The position numbers and the translations under genes are program-made. From NCBI GenBank assembly GCA_031841125.1, contig CM063108.1, forward strand, positions 73,504,344-73,568,343: DNA of 64,000 bases. Reading direction: 5' to 3'. This document shows, piece by piece, positions 47,201 through 55,999 of this stretch. Under the pieces are notes generated by a model. That model saw nothing but the letters and a program-made list of their open reading frames with translations, was not told the DNA's origin and searched no databases. This stretch comes from Acanthococcus lagerstroemiae. Taxonomy: Eukaryota; Arthropoda; Insecta; Hemiptera; Eriococcidae. Position 1 is the stretch's first letter, and each line of letters starts with the position of its first letter.

Positions 47201-50200
47201 TCGTCTCTTGAACCACCACGAGTTCTGTATTTCTAGTTGTACTGGCAATGCTGACCGAAATCTGTGAGAAGGTTAGAGCTGTAGGAAATTCATTTCTGAA
47301 AAAAAAAGAGAAAAAAAAAGAACAGTCGTATACAACCGTTTCCAACATCTACTACGCTTGTCTGATTATCTTATCTGTCACCTGACTCCAATCAAGCCTA
47401 CTTCGGAAGAAATAGGTTCAAGAATCAAGCACTACCTACAGATTTCCGACGAGAATAAGCGAAAGAGACTGCATCATCCGTTCTATTCAATTAACTGCTG
47501 ATTTCATCGCCGTAAAATTATTTTCTCACCTCAGCCAGATTTCTAGATTAACGGCGTCGCAATTCGCCTCACAAAATGTAGCTTTGCACAGGACGAACGA
47601 GGTCGTAGCATGCATATCAACGTTAATGCATTTCAGCGGCGATGTACGCATCACAGTCGACCACGCCTCTCTCAGAGTCATCGTATCCGTCTCAGCCAAC
47701 ATAGGTTCCGGAGTAGGACTCGCATTCTGCAATAGATTGCCGCCATTAAAACTGGTTCATTGCAATCCACCTTCGCTTGTTCGTGATAGCGTCCTAAAAT
47801 GACTAAATCAAACACTTACCCTTATCACCGAATTAATGTTTCCCATAATCCGCAACTTTTCTTCATCTGGAAAGAGATAAGCGGATTCGATGCTACGTTC
47901 CACATATTCTTGCAGACTAGCTGTTAGATAGGCGCAGTTTAGTGCTTTTCTCAACAGATCCACTGTCAACACCCACCATTTATCGTTACGATATTCCCAA
48001 AGCATATGAGTGAACAACCTGTAGAGTAATAACTATATTATTTGCGGAACGAAAATTAAGTAACTAGGTTCAAGTCGAGCATCACAAAGGGAAAAATCCT
48101 TCGGGTAAGAACTATTTCGTTATGACGCACATTACTGGAAAAGACGAAATTAAATTTTACATGCGAGGAACGAGAGAAGCGACCAAGTTAGTAAAAAATT
48201 GTTTTAAATATCGCCGTGGTGATTATTAATGATGTTATATAACGTGCACCACAATTCTATATCGAGTATTCGAGAAAAGATTCAGTTCATTGGAACAGTC
48301 AATCATTCAGGTTCAACACGAACTGTCGAAGGGGAAGTAGGGAAAAAAAATATTCAACGCGAGAATCATCCGTCGAATGATTCGAGCATCTCTCAATTAC
48401 TCGATGCACGACCCTGCCGTGTATTAATTATAAAATTATTATTTTAAAAATAACGTTTTTTCATTTCTTTTAATTAATGGAACTCGCTACCTTGTAGCTA
48501 CCTCATCTAAACTGTAGAAAGTAGTCGGCAATTCTCTCACATCTTTCAGTTCAATCTCATCCCAATATAGATAGAAAATCGTACGTACGTTAATGCTTTA
48601 CCATAGTCCATGCAACTGTAGTATTCATCCGCCATCTGCACAGCTGCAAGAAATTATACGTACTTTATAAAAAGAACGTCACGAACATATCATATTCGAA
48701 TGTAAGAACAACCAACTCGATACGTACGTACCTAAACATCTTCGTTTTCTCGGAGATCTGTACATTTTAAATTGGGTGATAGCGCTGCCCAAGTAACTAA
48801 TGACCAAAGCCTGTAAAATTTTTCATACCGGCATTCAACGTCATTCGGTATACTCTTAATTAATTAATATTTGCTAAAACGCGAGATTAATTGTAAGGAT
48901 AGACAATAATTAATTTAAAAAAAACAAGGCATACAAAAGCTCGTATACAATACTTACAGAATGATTGACAATATTTTTTTCTCGGTACTGCAAGGCGATA
49001 ACAGCTGCTTGTTCTCTGGCCGTATCCAGTGGTTCCGATCTGTTAGATGGACGCCACGGACGCTGTCCATAAAATTCCACCCTATCCCAGCCAATAAGTG
49101 GATCATTTTCAGGATACTGAAGAAACTCCTACAATAACAAAATGAGGTTTGTTTCTCAATATCTCGGTCACACAATTACAGATAATTCACGAGGGTTACG
49201 CAGCTGACTGACAGGTGGTAGTCTGGTAGTTATCTGCTAAACTTTGGGAACTTGATCTGAAACAGCATTACTAACCTTACACAAACTGTTCACCAACTGT
49301 TTCCGTTGTACTGCGTACTGAGCGGCTTGCTCATAATAGAACCCAGGATGACGGGTTTGTACAGCGGGTAACCCTTGCCTCGTTGCTTCTTCGAACAAAC
49401 TCCCGAAGACCACGAACCTAAATGATTTGAAGACGAGTATATCCACATCAGTCATTTCCAGATGTTTTATAAAATATACTCGACGTTTCCAATTCCTTAC
49501 TGTTTTGAAAGCCACATATAATGTTCGAACAGTAACTCAGCAGGACCAGTTCTGAGACGAAATCGATCTACGTGCGTGTTAAACTGGCTTATAGCATCGC
49601 GAGGCTGATTCAAAGCAAAATAGATTTTGCATAGTTTATAAGTGATGAACGCGGCGACGACTTTTATTTCATTCATATTGATGTCTGTCATTCGTATGTC
49701 AATTAGACTGGCATTAGCTAATGTGTAATGTCTGTAACACAAATAAAATTCGAATTGAGGAAGAGAAAGCTAGAATTTATACAAAGGCATAGCAAGTTGA
49801 TCCGTGCGAGAATAAGACAAATTAAAGCAGGGTGTCTACCAAATACGAATATGAGAAATTAATGACTTTTTCACGACCTTTCCATGACTTTCTTCATGAG
49901 CTCACAACACTCATGTTAGTGGTCCTAAACTGCAAAAACCGAAACTAATTTTGACGTTTCAGTGATACTTGTTCAATTTTTTCGTTTTCAAATACAGTAG
50001 ACTTCCGATTATCCGGTTTCCGGTCATCCGGCACGCTGTATCACCCGGCCTGAAAAAATGACTCCGTTATCCGAACATCTTATTACCCGGTCGTTTGCTG
50101 TAATATTCGGCCCTACAATTTAAAGTGCAGTAGGATTGTATAATCTGTCTTGCGTTTTCGGCAGACGTAAGCACACTTCAGAAACCACTTACACTAAAAA

Positions 50201-52122
50201 ATACAAAAGAAGGAAAGCATAAAACACAAATCCCGAAAAGCGCCGTATTATCCGGATTTACAGTTATCCAGCCAACTCAATTCCTAGTTCATGCCAGATA
50301 ATCGGAAGTCTACTTATGATGTTCACATCTAAAAAGGAAGATAATAAAATAATAAATTTAAGAACATGTACATTAAAGATTCATCCACAAAATCACAAAC
50401 ACAGCAGGCCGGATCATGTCATCACCATACCTACCCTCATGTTAAGTATACGTCGTCACTCGTCAGGAATCACTTTTCGAGAATTGAATAATCAACAGTT
50501 AGACGAACTATGCTGCTGCCCACGCTCCATTCTTTTTAATTTTTTTTTTTTTTTTTCCCCAGAAGAACTTGGAGAGAATTAATGATTTTTTGGGAAAAGC
50601 AAATCAAATATACAATTATTGAATTAATGATTTTTTCACGAATTTAATGATTACTGACTCGTATTCATAACTTTTTCGTAACTTTCATGTCTGGTAGACA
50701 CCCTGTAACTCAGTAATATCCATTAAATATCGTGAGCTGGTTCAGCAGGAAAAGAATAAGAAAACGGCTTAGACTATCAAATCTAGGGACGGAATGCAAT
50801 TATTCATTGGAAATAAAATTTCAATTTCCCAGTTTTTATAACTTCATCAATCCTGCAAACAAGAGTTCAGAAACAAATAAATGAAACGTTAAAAGGGGAA
50901 GCACAAAAGGTTTTGAACTCACTTATGAGCGGTGCTGAAATCCTGTTTCATTTCATTTAGGAAAGCTGTTTTAAACTGATGCCGCACGAATAAATATTGA
51001 TGCGAACTTTTGTTTAAATGATCTTTGTGCATTTTGATGTTTCGTATTTCCTGAGTGTAGTAACTTTGAGCCAGTTCATAAAACGCGCTTTCCAATCTGT
51101 AATACAAGAAATGGATTGTTACTCAGTATCAACAAATTAACGTCAGTAAAAATTACTAAGCACTAAGAACTTAAAAACAGAACATCATTAAGCGCAAACG
51201 AATGACTATGTGGTTAGTTCGTTTATAAGTAAACCATTTTGAGTATCAATACAACAATTCCAAGATTTTCAAAGCCGAGAATTGGACCTACCGGACAATA
51301 TATCCTTGTAAATGTTCATTCTGATGCAGTAATAACAGCAGCTTAGGATTCAGATCACAAGTTGTACACAATTCGGATGCTCGTTCCGTTGACAAATTAT
51401 CTTCAGTGACTACGTTTATAAAGTGAGCACTTTTCTGCACCAGAACAACGGCTATCTTCACATTCCGCCCTTCAATGGCAGCTCTGTATCAGTGACAGTA
51501 ATCCGTCAACATTTACAATGAATATAATCGCAACTTAGATTAAAAAGACTAAAATTAAATTTACCTAATAGCGTGAATCTGGGACGCACATTCCAATTTT
51601 TTTTCCGGCCAACGTGGATCATCCCAATCCAACTCGTAAAATAATACCACGACAGATGGTATATGTTGCAGATGTTTCATCATCCAGTTGGTTTTCAGTA
51701 CACCCTTAGGTACGTACCATTCGTAAGAAGCTCTCTGTAAACGGCAAATCAAATAATTAAGACGAGAAGAGAGAGTGTGTGGAAGTTTCACTCGAGAGAA
51801 ACTGGGTTTCACCAAGTACTGCTAAGTATTACACACTAGTGTCGAATCTCATCCACTTATTCTTACAGAGTTCCTCAAATTCTTTACCGTACAGCAATAG
51901 GCGAAATAATCTTACTTTCGGTTTTAAGACAGGTAGAACGAAGTCAGGAGGCAATAATGTAAACTCAATTGGTACGCGATCGCTGTGCCGGTTCATGGAG
52001 AACACCTCCCAAATATTTCTATGGCCAGCGTCATTAGCGACGTCCAAACCAACGAATGCGACAAGAGATTGAGGTTGACGACATAACTCGGCAGGAAAAT
52101 CGAAATCTTGATAAGAATCCAT
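32682..52122 (-). CDS. TRAPPC11: Trafficking protein particle complex subunit 11 (20 exons, complete)
   Basis: Exons in order of transcription: 52122-51916, 51734-51565, 51483-51292, 51096-50923, 49731-49501, 49417-49276, 49128-48958, 48810-48732, 48643-48589, 48018-47820, 47726-47530, 47295-47103, 46951-46833, 46428-46151, 45580-45438, 45347-45120, 41495-41335, 41244-41013, 34849-34673 and 32738-32682. All phases agree, giving 1134 residues (human about 1133). Strong matches include [91 protein letters not shown] and [13 protein letters not shown]. Roughly residues 250-520 are the foie gras (TPR-like) domain; the rest is the beta-rich gryzun region. The protein is a TRAPPIII subunit for ER-Golgi transport, autophagy and N-glycosylation, by homology. 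Start: ATG 52122 aligns with the family N terminus; an in-frame ATG at 52158 would add 12 residues. The exon 16 donor is non-consensus (GTTCGT). Confidence 0.95.
33231..34077. mobile_element. 847-bp hAT-like non-autonomous element (degenerate)
   Basis: The ends are CAGAG...TTGGGC at 33231 and the complement GCCC(A)ACTCTG at 34077. They are followed inward by mirrored, repeated GAATA(A/C)CGAGTA-type subterminal motifs (33255-33320 and 33955-34050). No matching 8-bp target duplication is visible, so it may be old. It lies in TRAPPC11 intron 19. Confidence 0.55.
34918..35050. repeat. Degenerate TTTGTCCAGAGACA-type repeat cluster 1
   Basis: Several short degenerate units of the kind TTTGTCCACAGACAT, TTGTCCACGAGACATTT and TTTTCGTCCAGAGATTTTT. 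An opposite-orientation cluster lies at 40560-40700. In TRAPPC11 intron 18. Confidence 0.55.
35195..35252. repeat. (AAT)n(ATT)n microsatellite
   Basis: AAT units switch to ATT units, giving a self-complementary microsatellite. It lies at the 3' (minus-strand) end of a LINE fragment, as at 21827. Confidence 0.85.
35253..36369 (-). pseudogene. LINE fragment (RT 3' part and 3' UTR), same group as 21827-29590
   Basis: Minus-strand remnants are YADDS(I/L) at about 36350, [12 protein letters not shown] (about 36140), and SIRFRVPSF with [16 protein letters not shown] (about 35700-35830). They are separated by stops and frameshifts. 5' truncated at or near a TIR element starting at 36370; ends in the AAT/ATT tail. 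In TRAPPC11 intron 18, same strand as that gene. Confidence 0.75.
36370..36828. mobile_element. 459-bp TIR element with ~100-bp inverted arms
   Basis: The arms at about 36370-36485 and 36727-36828 are inverted: CACTACTGAACAA mirrors TTGTTCAATAGTG, with TTTGCACAACGCA, AGGTGATTCTTGAGTACTTT and TCAACGCTGAA also mirrored. It abuts the broken RT motif of the LINE fragment at 35253-36369. Non-coding. Confidence 0.75.
37020..39900. mobile_element. Foldback-like element with tandem-repeat arms
   Basis: From 37020 to about 38510 a degenerate short motif repeats (GAAGAATTTCATCGAAAATC, TTCGGAAAAATTTTCCGATG). From about 38515 to 38720 the same motif runs in the opposite orientation (GATGAAATTCTT). At 38722-38755 and 39755-39790 are inverted copies of AAATTTTTGGTGC(C/T)GTTC...ATATGCTATCTA. 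The right side resumes the tandem motif at 39790-39900. Long inverted arms made of internal tandem repeats around a unique centre recall Drosophila FB elements. A family M1 MITE (39008-39268) sits in the centre. TRAPPC11 intron 18. Open frames in the array are artefacts. Confidence 0.6.
39008..39268. mobile_element. MITE family M1, copy C
   Basis: Termini TTGGACGCTATTCAGCAAAA and its near-complement at 39249-39268 (TTTTGCTGAATAGCGTTCAA). The core is the best preserved of the four copies. Nested inside the foldback-like element. Confidence 0.85.
40560..40700. repeat. Degenerate TTTGTCCAGAGACA-type repeat cluster 2, inverted
   Basis: Units such as TTGGACAAGTGTC, CTGGACGAAAAAAG, CCTGGACAAAATATTTTAGA and CTCTGGACGAACTG are the reverse complement of the cluster at 34918-35050. 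In TRAPPC11 intron 18. Confidence 0.55.
42133..42265 (+). repeat. 33-bp minisatellite
   Basis: About four units of the form ACGG(C/A)TATGGAAATTCCACC followed by GRCATRGTTAANC. A further broken copy lies near 42296-42335. The + frame reads an 11-residue repeat ([15 protein letters not shown]), but nothing suggests it is a gene. It lies in TRAPPC11 intron 16, antisense. Confidence 0.7.
42699..43220. mobile_element. 522-bp hAT-like MITE with 8-bp target duplication
   Basis: The ends TAGAGCTCGGATTTT and AAAATCCGAGCTCTA are exact inverted repeats, flanked by the direct 8-bp duplication GTCATAAG (42691-42698 and 43221-43228). Internally it carries GCGCATATTTTG words near both ends (subterminal repeats) and no ORF of note. 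In TRAPPC11 intron 16. Confidence 0.9.
43633..43815 (-). mobile_element. tRNA-derived SINE, copy 2
   Basis: On the minus strand an A box (TGGCCGAATGGATAGCG, about 43786-43802) and a B box (GGGTTCGAGCCC, about 43748-43759) head the element. The body GGCCGGCTTTTCGGC...GGGCTAAGATAGCCCT matches the copy at 1-150 and continues past where that copy leaves the window. TRAPPC11 intron 16, sense orientation. Confidence 0.85.
44190..44570. repeat. Degenerate GAGTCTTAA-type short repeats
   Basis: Loose, irregular repetition of words such as GAGTCTTGAGG, GAATCTTA, GAGTCTCAA and GAGTCTAAAA. The same vocabulary is more extensive at 57080-58090. TRAPPC11 intron 16. Confidence 0.45.
45645..45869. mobile_element. 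225-bp hAT-like MITE with 8-bp target duplication
   Basis: The ends CAGGGACGT and ACGTCCCTG are bracketed by AGTATACT at 45637-45644 and 45870-45877. G-rich then C-rich runs follow the termini. In TRAPPC11 intron 14, between exons 15 and 14. Confidence 0.85.
46567..46810. mobile_element. 244-bp TIR element, CAGGGTGTC termini
   Basis: Ends CAGGGTGTCGACC and GGTCGACACCCTG. The inner words CCCGTATATTT and TTCCCG recur. GAATAC-like flanks on both sides suggest a short duplication. It fills most of TRAPPC11 intron 13 and ends 22 bp from the exon 13 donor. Confidence 0.75.
49828..50705. mobile_element. 878-bp TIR element, CAGGGTGTCTACCA termini, split by another element
   Basis: Exact 14-bp inverted ends (CAGGGTGTCTACCA / TGGTAGACACCCTG), with mirrored TACGAATATGA and TTAATGACTTTTTC-type subterminal sequence. 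Its first nine bases match the element at 46567-46810. The pogo/Tigger-like element at 49995-50314 is inserted in it. TRAPPC11 intron 4. Confidence 0.8.
49995..50314. mobile_element. 320-bp pogo/Tigger-like MITE
   Basis: The left end CAGTAGACTTCCGATTATCC and the right end GATAATCGGAAGTCTACT are inverted, and TA stands on both sides (49993-49994 and 50315-50316). The internal TATCCGG / TTATCCAG words are characteristic of Tc1-mariner pogo/Tigger termini. Nested in the CAGGGTGTC element. Confidence 0.85.
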
Positions 52123-52359
52123 TTTAGATTGATATTTCGTAGAAGATAACTCACTCACTATGCATAGTCGATAAGAATCTTATTATCACGTTGACTTGAT
52201 TTCATCATAATGACAGACATGAACATTTACTTAGGTAATCATCTATGCTTTATTCAATCAAATTACTTTGGTTGCTTAAAAGTATAGCAGTTATCCGTTG
52301 ACATAACTGATAAGGAAATGAATGTTGTTCTTCTTGTTCTTACCTATTTCTTATTAAGG

Positions 52360-53032
52360 TAGGGCTCTATAGTTTCACCTGGGTATACTAAGCCACCATT
52401 TTGGTTCATACTGCGTCCGTCGATGCCGAATTGACTACGCGTTTACGCTCCGCATAGTCGGATTCAGGGATGATAAGTCAGCCATAAGCTATAAGATTTA
52501 AGCCATAAGCTGAAGGTTTTTGGGCAATTAAGTCAGCTAAGTTTAAGCCAAATGTTCTGTAAGCTATAAGCCATAAGCATAAGCCATATTTTTTCGGCTG
52601 ACTTATGATTTTTTTGTTTGTTTCTCAAATCTAAAAATTTTAAATATATAAATTTTATCTTAACATTTTTTATTTTATGATTTTCAAACCAATATCCCAC
52701 ACACAATGTTAATGGGCATTCATCACCATTTCTTCCAAAATTGATAACAGAAAAACTTACCCTGACTATAGCGCTCATACCAATTGCTGGAAATAGAAAT
52801 AAGCCATAAGTTTAAGCCAGCCATAAGTTTAAGCTATAAGCCATAAGCTTAAGCCAATCAATTCATAAGCTATAAGCTATAAGCATCAGCCATATTTTCA
52901 AGGTCGTAAGCAAAAGCCATAAGTTTAAGCTTTATTGATTAGCTTATCATCCCTGGTCGGATTCGGCATCCACGGGCGCAGTATGAACCAAAATGGCGGC
53001 TTAGTATACCCAGGTGAAACTATAGAGCCCTA
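52360..53032. mobile_element. Palindromic MITE (~70-bp arms) split by a hAT-like element
   Basis: The arms 52360-52430 and 52970-53032 are long inverted repeats (TAGGGCTCTATAGTTTCACC at the left end), bordered by ATTAAGG on both sides (52353-52359 and 53033-53039). Removing the inserted hAT-like element leaves a hairpin of about 180 bp. It lies about 240 bp upstream of the TRAPPC11 start codon. Confidence 0.85.
52465..52955. mobile_element. 491-bp hAT-like MITE with 8-bp target duplication
   Basis: The ends CAGGGATGATAAG and CTTATCATCCCTG are flanked by GTCGGATT at 52457-52464 and 52956-52963. About a dozen copies of AAGCCATAAGC / ATAAGCTATAAG lie in both subterminal regions, like transposase-binding repeats. 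Nested in the palindromic MITE at 52360-53032. Confidence 0.92.
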
Positions 53033-53052
53033 ATTAAGGTTTATTTATTTGT

Positions 53053-53314
53053 AAATGGACGCTGGTCAACAAAAGGGAACCAACTAACATTTGTAAACAA
53101 AATGAGTTATTACATTAGTATCGATGGGGAGAGCGTAAAACGTGGAATTTTTCAGAATTGGGCCTCCGATTCAAAAATGTGTACTTACGTTAATAAAAGC
53201 TTATCAGTAAGCGCAATGCTGAATAGTTTTTACATGACTCTTGAACTTCGAATCAAGTGTTCTCAAAAAGCGAATTTTGCTAGTTGGTTCTCGTTTGCTG
53301 AACAGCGTCCAAAT
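53053..53314. mobile_element. MITE family M1, copy D (opposite orientation)
   Basis: Termini TGGACGCTGGTCAACAAAAG and its near-complement CTTTGCTGAACAGCGTCCA-like end. The core is the reverse complement of copies A-C (AGCTTATCAGTAAGCGCAAT, ATTGGGCCTCC). Upstream of TRAPPC11. Confidence 0.82.
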
Positions 53315-53382
53315 AGGCCACAAAACCTGCACTAGAGAGCGCTACAAAATCACCTACGCGGGTCGGCGGGTGAAACTGTAAG

Positions 53383-53735
53383 GTGGGCTGACAGGGCGAA
53401 AGGGACCTCAGGGCAAAAAAAACATTTTTGTGATAACAACTGTTTTTGACTAATTTTTGGCCGCTCTTTCGCCTGGTATTGTCGAAAAAATTCTAAAAAA
53501 TGTTTGCAAACGGCTGTAAGTCTTCAAAGTTCAGTGTTTATTTATTTATTATTACGAGACATTTAATGCCTATTGGCTATAATCCCGACAGTGGGTAGAA
53601 TTTATAAAATTTCATCTAATTTAGAATGTTCGATAAAATGAGGTCCGTAACATGAAAACATAAATTTTGTTTATACGCTCTCCTGTAAAATTTACATTTT
53701 TTGCGCTGAGGTCTTTTGTCTCCCTGTCAGCTCAC
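53383..53735. mobile_element. 353-bp TIR element
   Basis: Ends GTGGGCTGACAGGG and CCCTGTCAGCTCAC, with mirrored GACCTCAGGGCAAAAAA / TTTTTTGCGCTGAGGTC inside. Non-coding. Confidence 0.7.
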
Positions 53736-53739
53736 AAAG

Positions 53740-53954
53740 GGTGATCATGGATAATTTTAAATGGAAATACTGCTATCTTTAGGAAGGCAAACAACGGCTC
53801 AAAATTATTCCACCCACTTGCTTCAACTGTAATTCTATTGTTTAATTACAAGACAATAAAATGTAGGACGAGATTTTTTTCTAAATCAATTCCATAGGGA
53901 TTTAAAGACGTTTAAAGTTTGCTGTAATCTTATGGAAAATTGCACGTGATCACC
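53740..53954. mobile_element. 215-bp TIR element
   Basis: Ends GGTGATCATG and CACGTGATCACC, with mirrored AATTTT and TTATGG words. It starts 5 bp after the previous element. Less certain than its neighbour. Confidence 0.5.
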
Positions 53955-54900
53955 TTTTCAGTACGCAAGGCTACCAACTTTGGAAACTACAAGTTTTAGC
54001 GCCTATTGGTTAAGCAAAAAAACGTTCAAGCGACAATTGTTGACAAAATGAGCTCTCAATCTCCATGCAGTTGATCCATTGATCACCCATCAAGAGAACA
54101 AATCTTGATCAGGATAAGACGCAATCGTTGCAACTCTAATCCAAAAGAATATGGATGAGACGTGTCACAACGTCACAAGTAAAAAACAAGAAGAAAAGGA
54201 AAAATAATGCAGTACGTTTTCTGAAATTTTTCTTGTTCTCCTCTGTTTTATAGAATCAATTCATTATCTTTGTAGAAAATAGAGATACTTTCAAACATAA
54301 TTGCGTTCAAAAACGAAGGAAAACAAAATAGCGAAGATTACGTTACATCTTTCTTTTTGTCTGATTTTGACATTGATATTATCGATATTTTTAGTTTTGA
54401 TATTGATATAACGATATCCACAAAGTACTTGACATGCCATCTCCATCGAATACTGGAACTTGTTTAAATAAAAACAACTGAGCAAACCGTACAACGAAAA
54501 CAATGTACATACAAAGAAATAATACCAAGATTTATTTAATTACAAATTATTATTTAAGAAGGAAACAAAACTGATTTACAAGAAATGAAAAATTATAATA
54601 AAAAATAAATAAGAATTAAATCTAGTAAAACAGTTGAAATATCAAAATAGTAAGTATTACTATTTCGTATTATAATATTACAATATTACAAAAAATATAT
54701 AACCGCGTCATAATTAAAAAGTATCATGTTTCAAGTTTTTCATCGCAATATTAGGACACGAATTGACCGACTTAGTTCGGATATGTAAAACATTACAATA
54801 CAACAGTCGAAATAAAAAAATTAATAATTCTTCCAACCATATTTCATCGAATACTCGAAACATCCCAATCCTCTCAATAGACCTCTCACACAACTACGCT

Positions 54901-55210
54901 ACACAGTGAGTTACTTTTAGCAGAAATACTCGTCCTTGGGTTAACGAACGTATTAATTCCCATAAGAAAAACACACGGAGCAAAAATCATTACGTTGCTA
55001 CCTGAGAATACGAAATTTGTTAGAAACCAAAAGTTTATTAGCAAACGCTAAGAACTTTCTGAATTAAAAATATATACCTTTGGTTTCCAACAAATTTCTT
55101 ATTCTCAGGTAGTAACATAACGATCTTTACTCCATGTATATTTTTTAATGGGAGTCAATACGCACGTTACCCAAAGACGAGTATTTTTGCTAACAGTAAT
55201 TCACTGTGTG
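54901..55210. mobile_element. Long-hairpin MITE (~135-bp arms)
   Basis: The arms 54901-55040 and 55075-55210 are inverted repeats: ACACAGTGAGTTAC mirrors GTAATTCACTGTGT, with AAATACTCGTC and TACCTGAGAAT mirrored inside. Only about 35 bp separates them. It lies 0.8 kb past the stop of the MYND gene, possibly in its 3' UTR. Confidence 0.82.
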
Positions 55211-55999
55211 ACCAAAGACGAAACTTGACTTTCTATTTGGAAGGATGGAGAAGAATAATCTGCCGATAAATATTTTTTTTTAACTAAAAATTCACCGGCA
55301 AAGTTTGTAAAAAAACTGAAAATTTGCCGACTTTTTAATCAAAATATTTTTTAATTGAAAAAAACCACAACAAACAAACAAACGTTCTTAAATAATGAAA
55401 CATTCAAATAAAGAACGGTTTCAAAATTTGCGACGGTCAAATTATTGAGAGGAGGGGGTTCAAACCCCACAGTTTCGTCCCTGAGTGTGACGTCACGAAG
55501 TCCAATCACGGAATAAAACTGAAAATTTAACTATACCCGTTCCCCATTAAATCAAACCACGATGACGGTAACATGGGGCTCCTAGAATCAATATTGAAAT
55601 ACTAAAATTTAGAAGTATAGATTCCAACATTGTCATTATCTTTACATCATGTCGAAAAAATCGGAGGCAAGAAAAATAAATTCAGTGAACTAGTCACAAC
55701 TGCAGTTTATCACTCATACATGAATTTTAAATTGATTGTCCTTGGAACAAAGGAATATTGAGAAATAAATACACGAAAGAAAAAAATCCGATTAGTTAAG
55801 ACAAGGAAAGAGAACGAAAAACGAAATATTAACTAATTTGAAACTTAGTTGTCAAAAAAAAAATGTATATTATATATAATAAATAAAAAGAAGTAATGAT
55901 AAAAATGAATGCGACTGATAACTTCTAAGATTTTAATTTAACGAGATCGTACTTGACTATTCGTTGTTGGATGCGAAATAATTAGTCTTTTTTTCTCTT
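55211..55999 (-). other. Probable 3' UTR / downstream region of the MYND gene
   Basis: No open gene. AT-rich with A-runs; AATAAA-type words exist on the minus strand (TTTATT on +), but none can be singled out as the polyadenylation signal. Confidence 0.35.
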
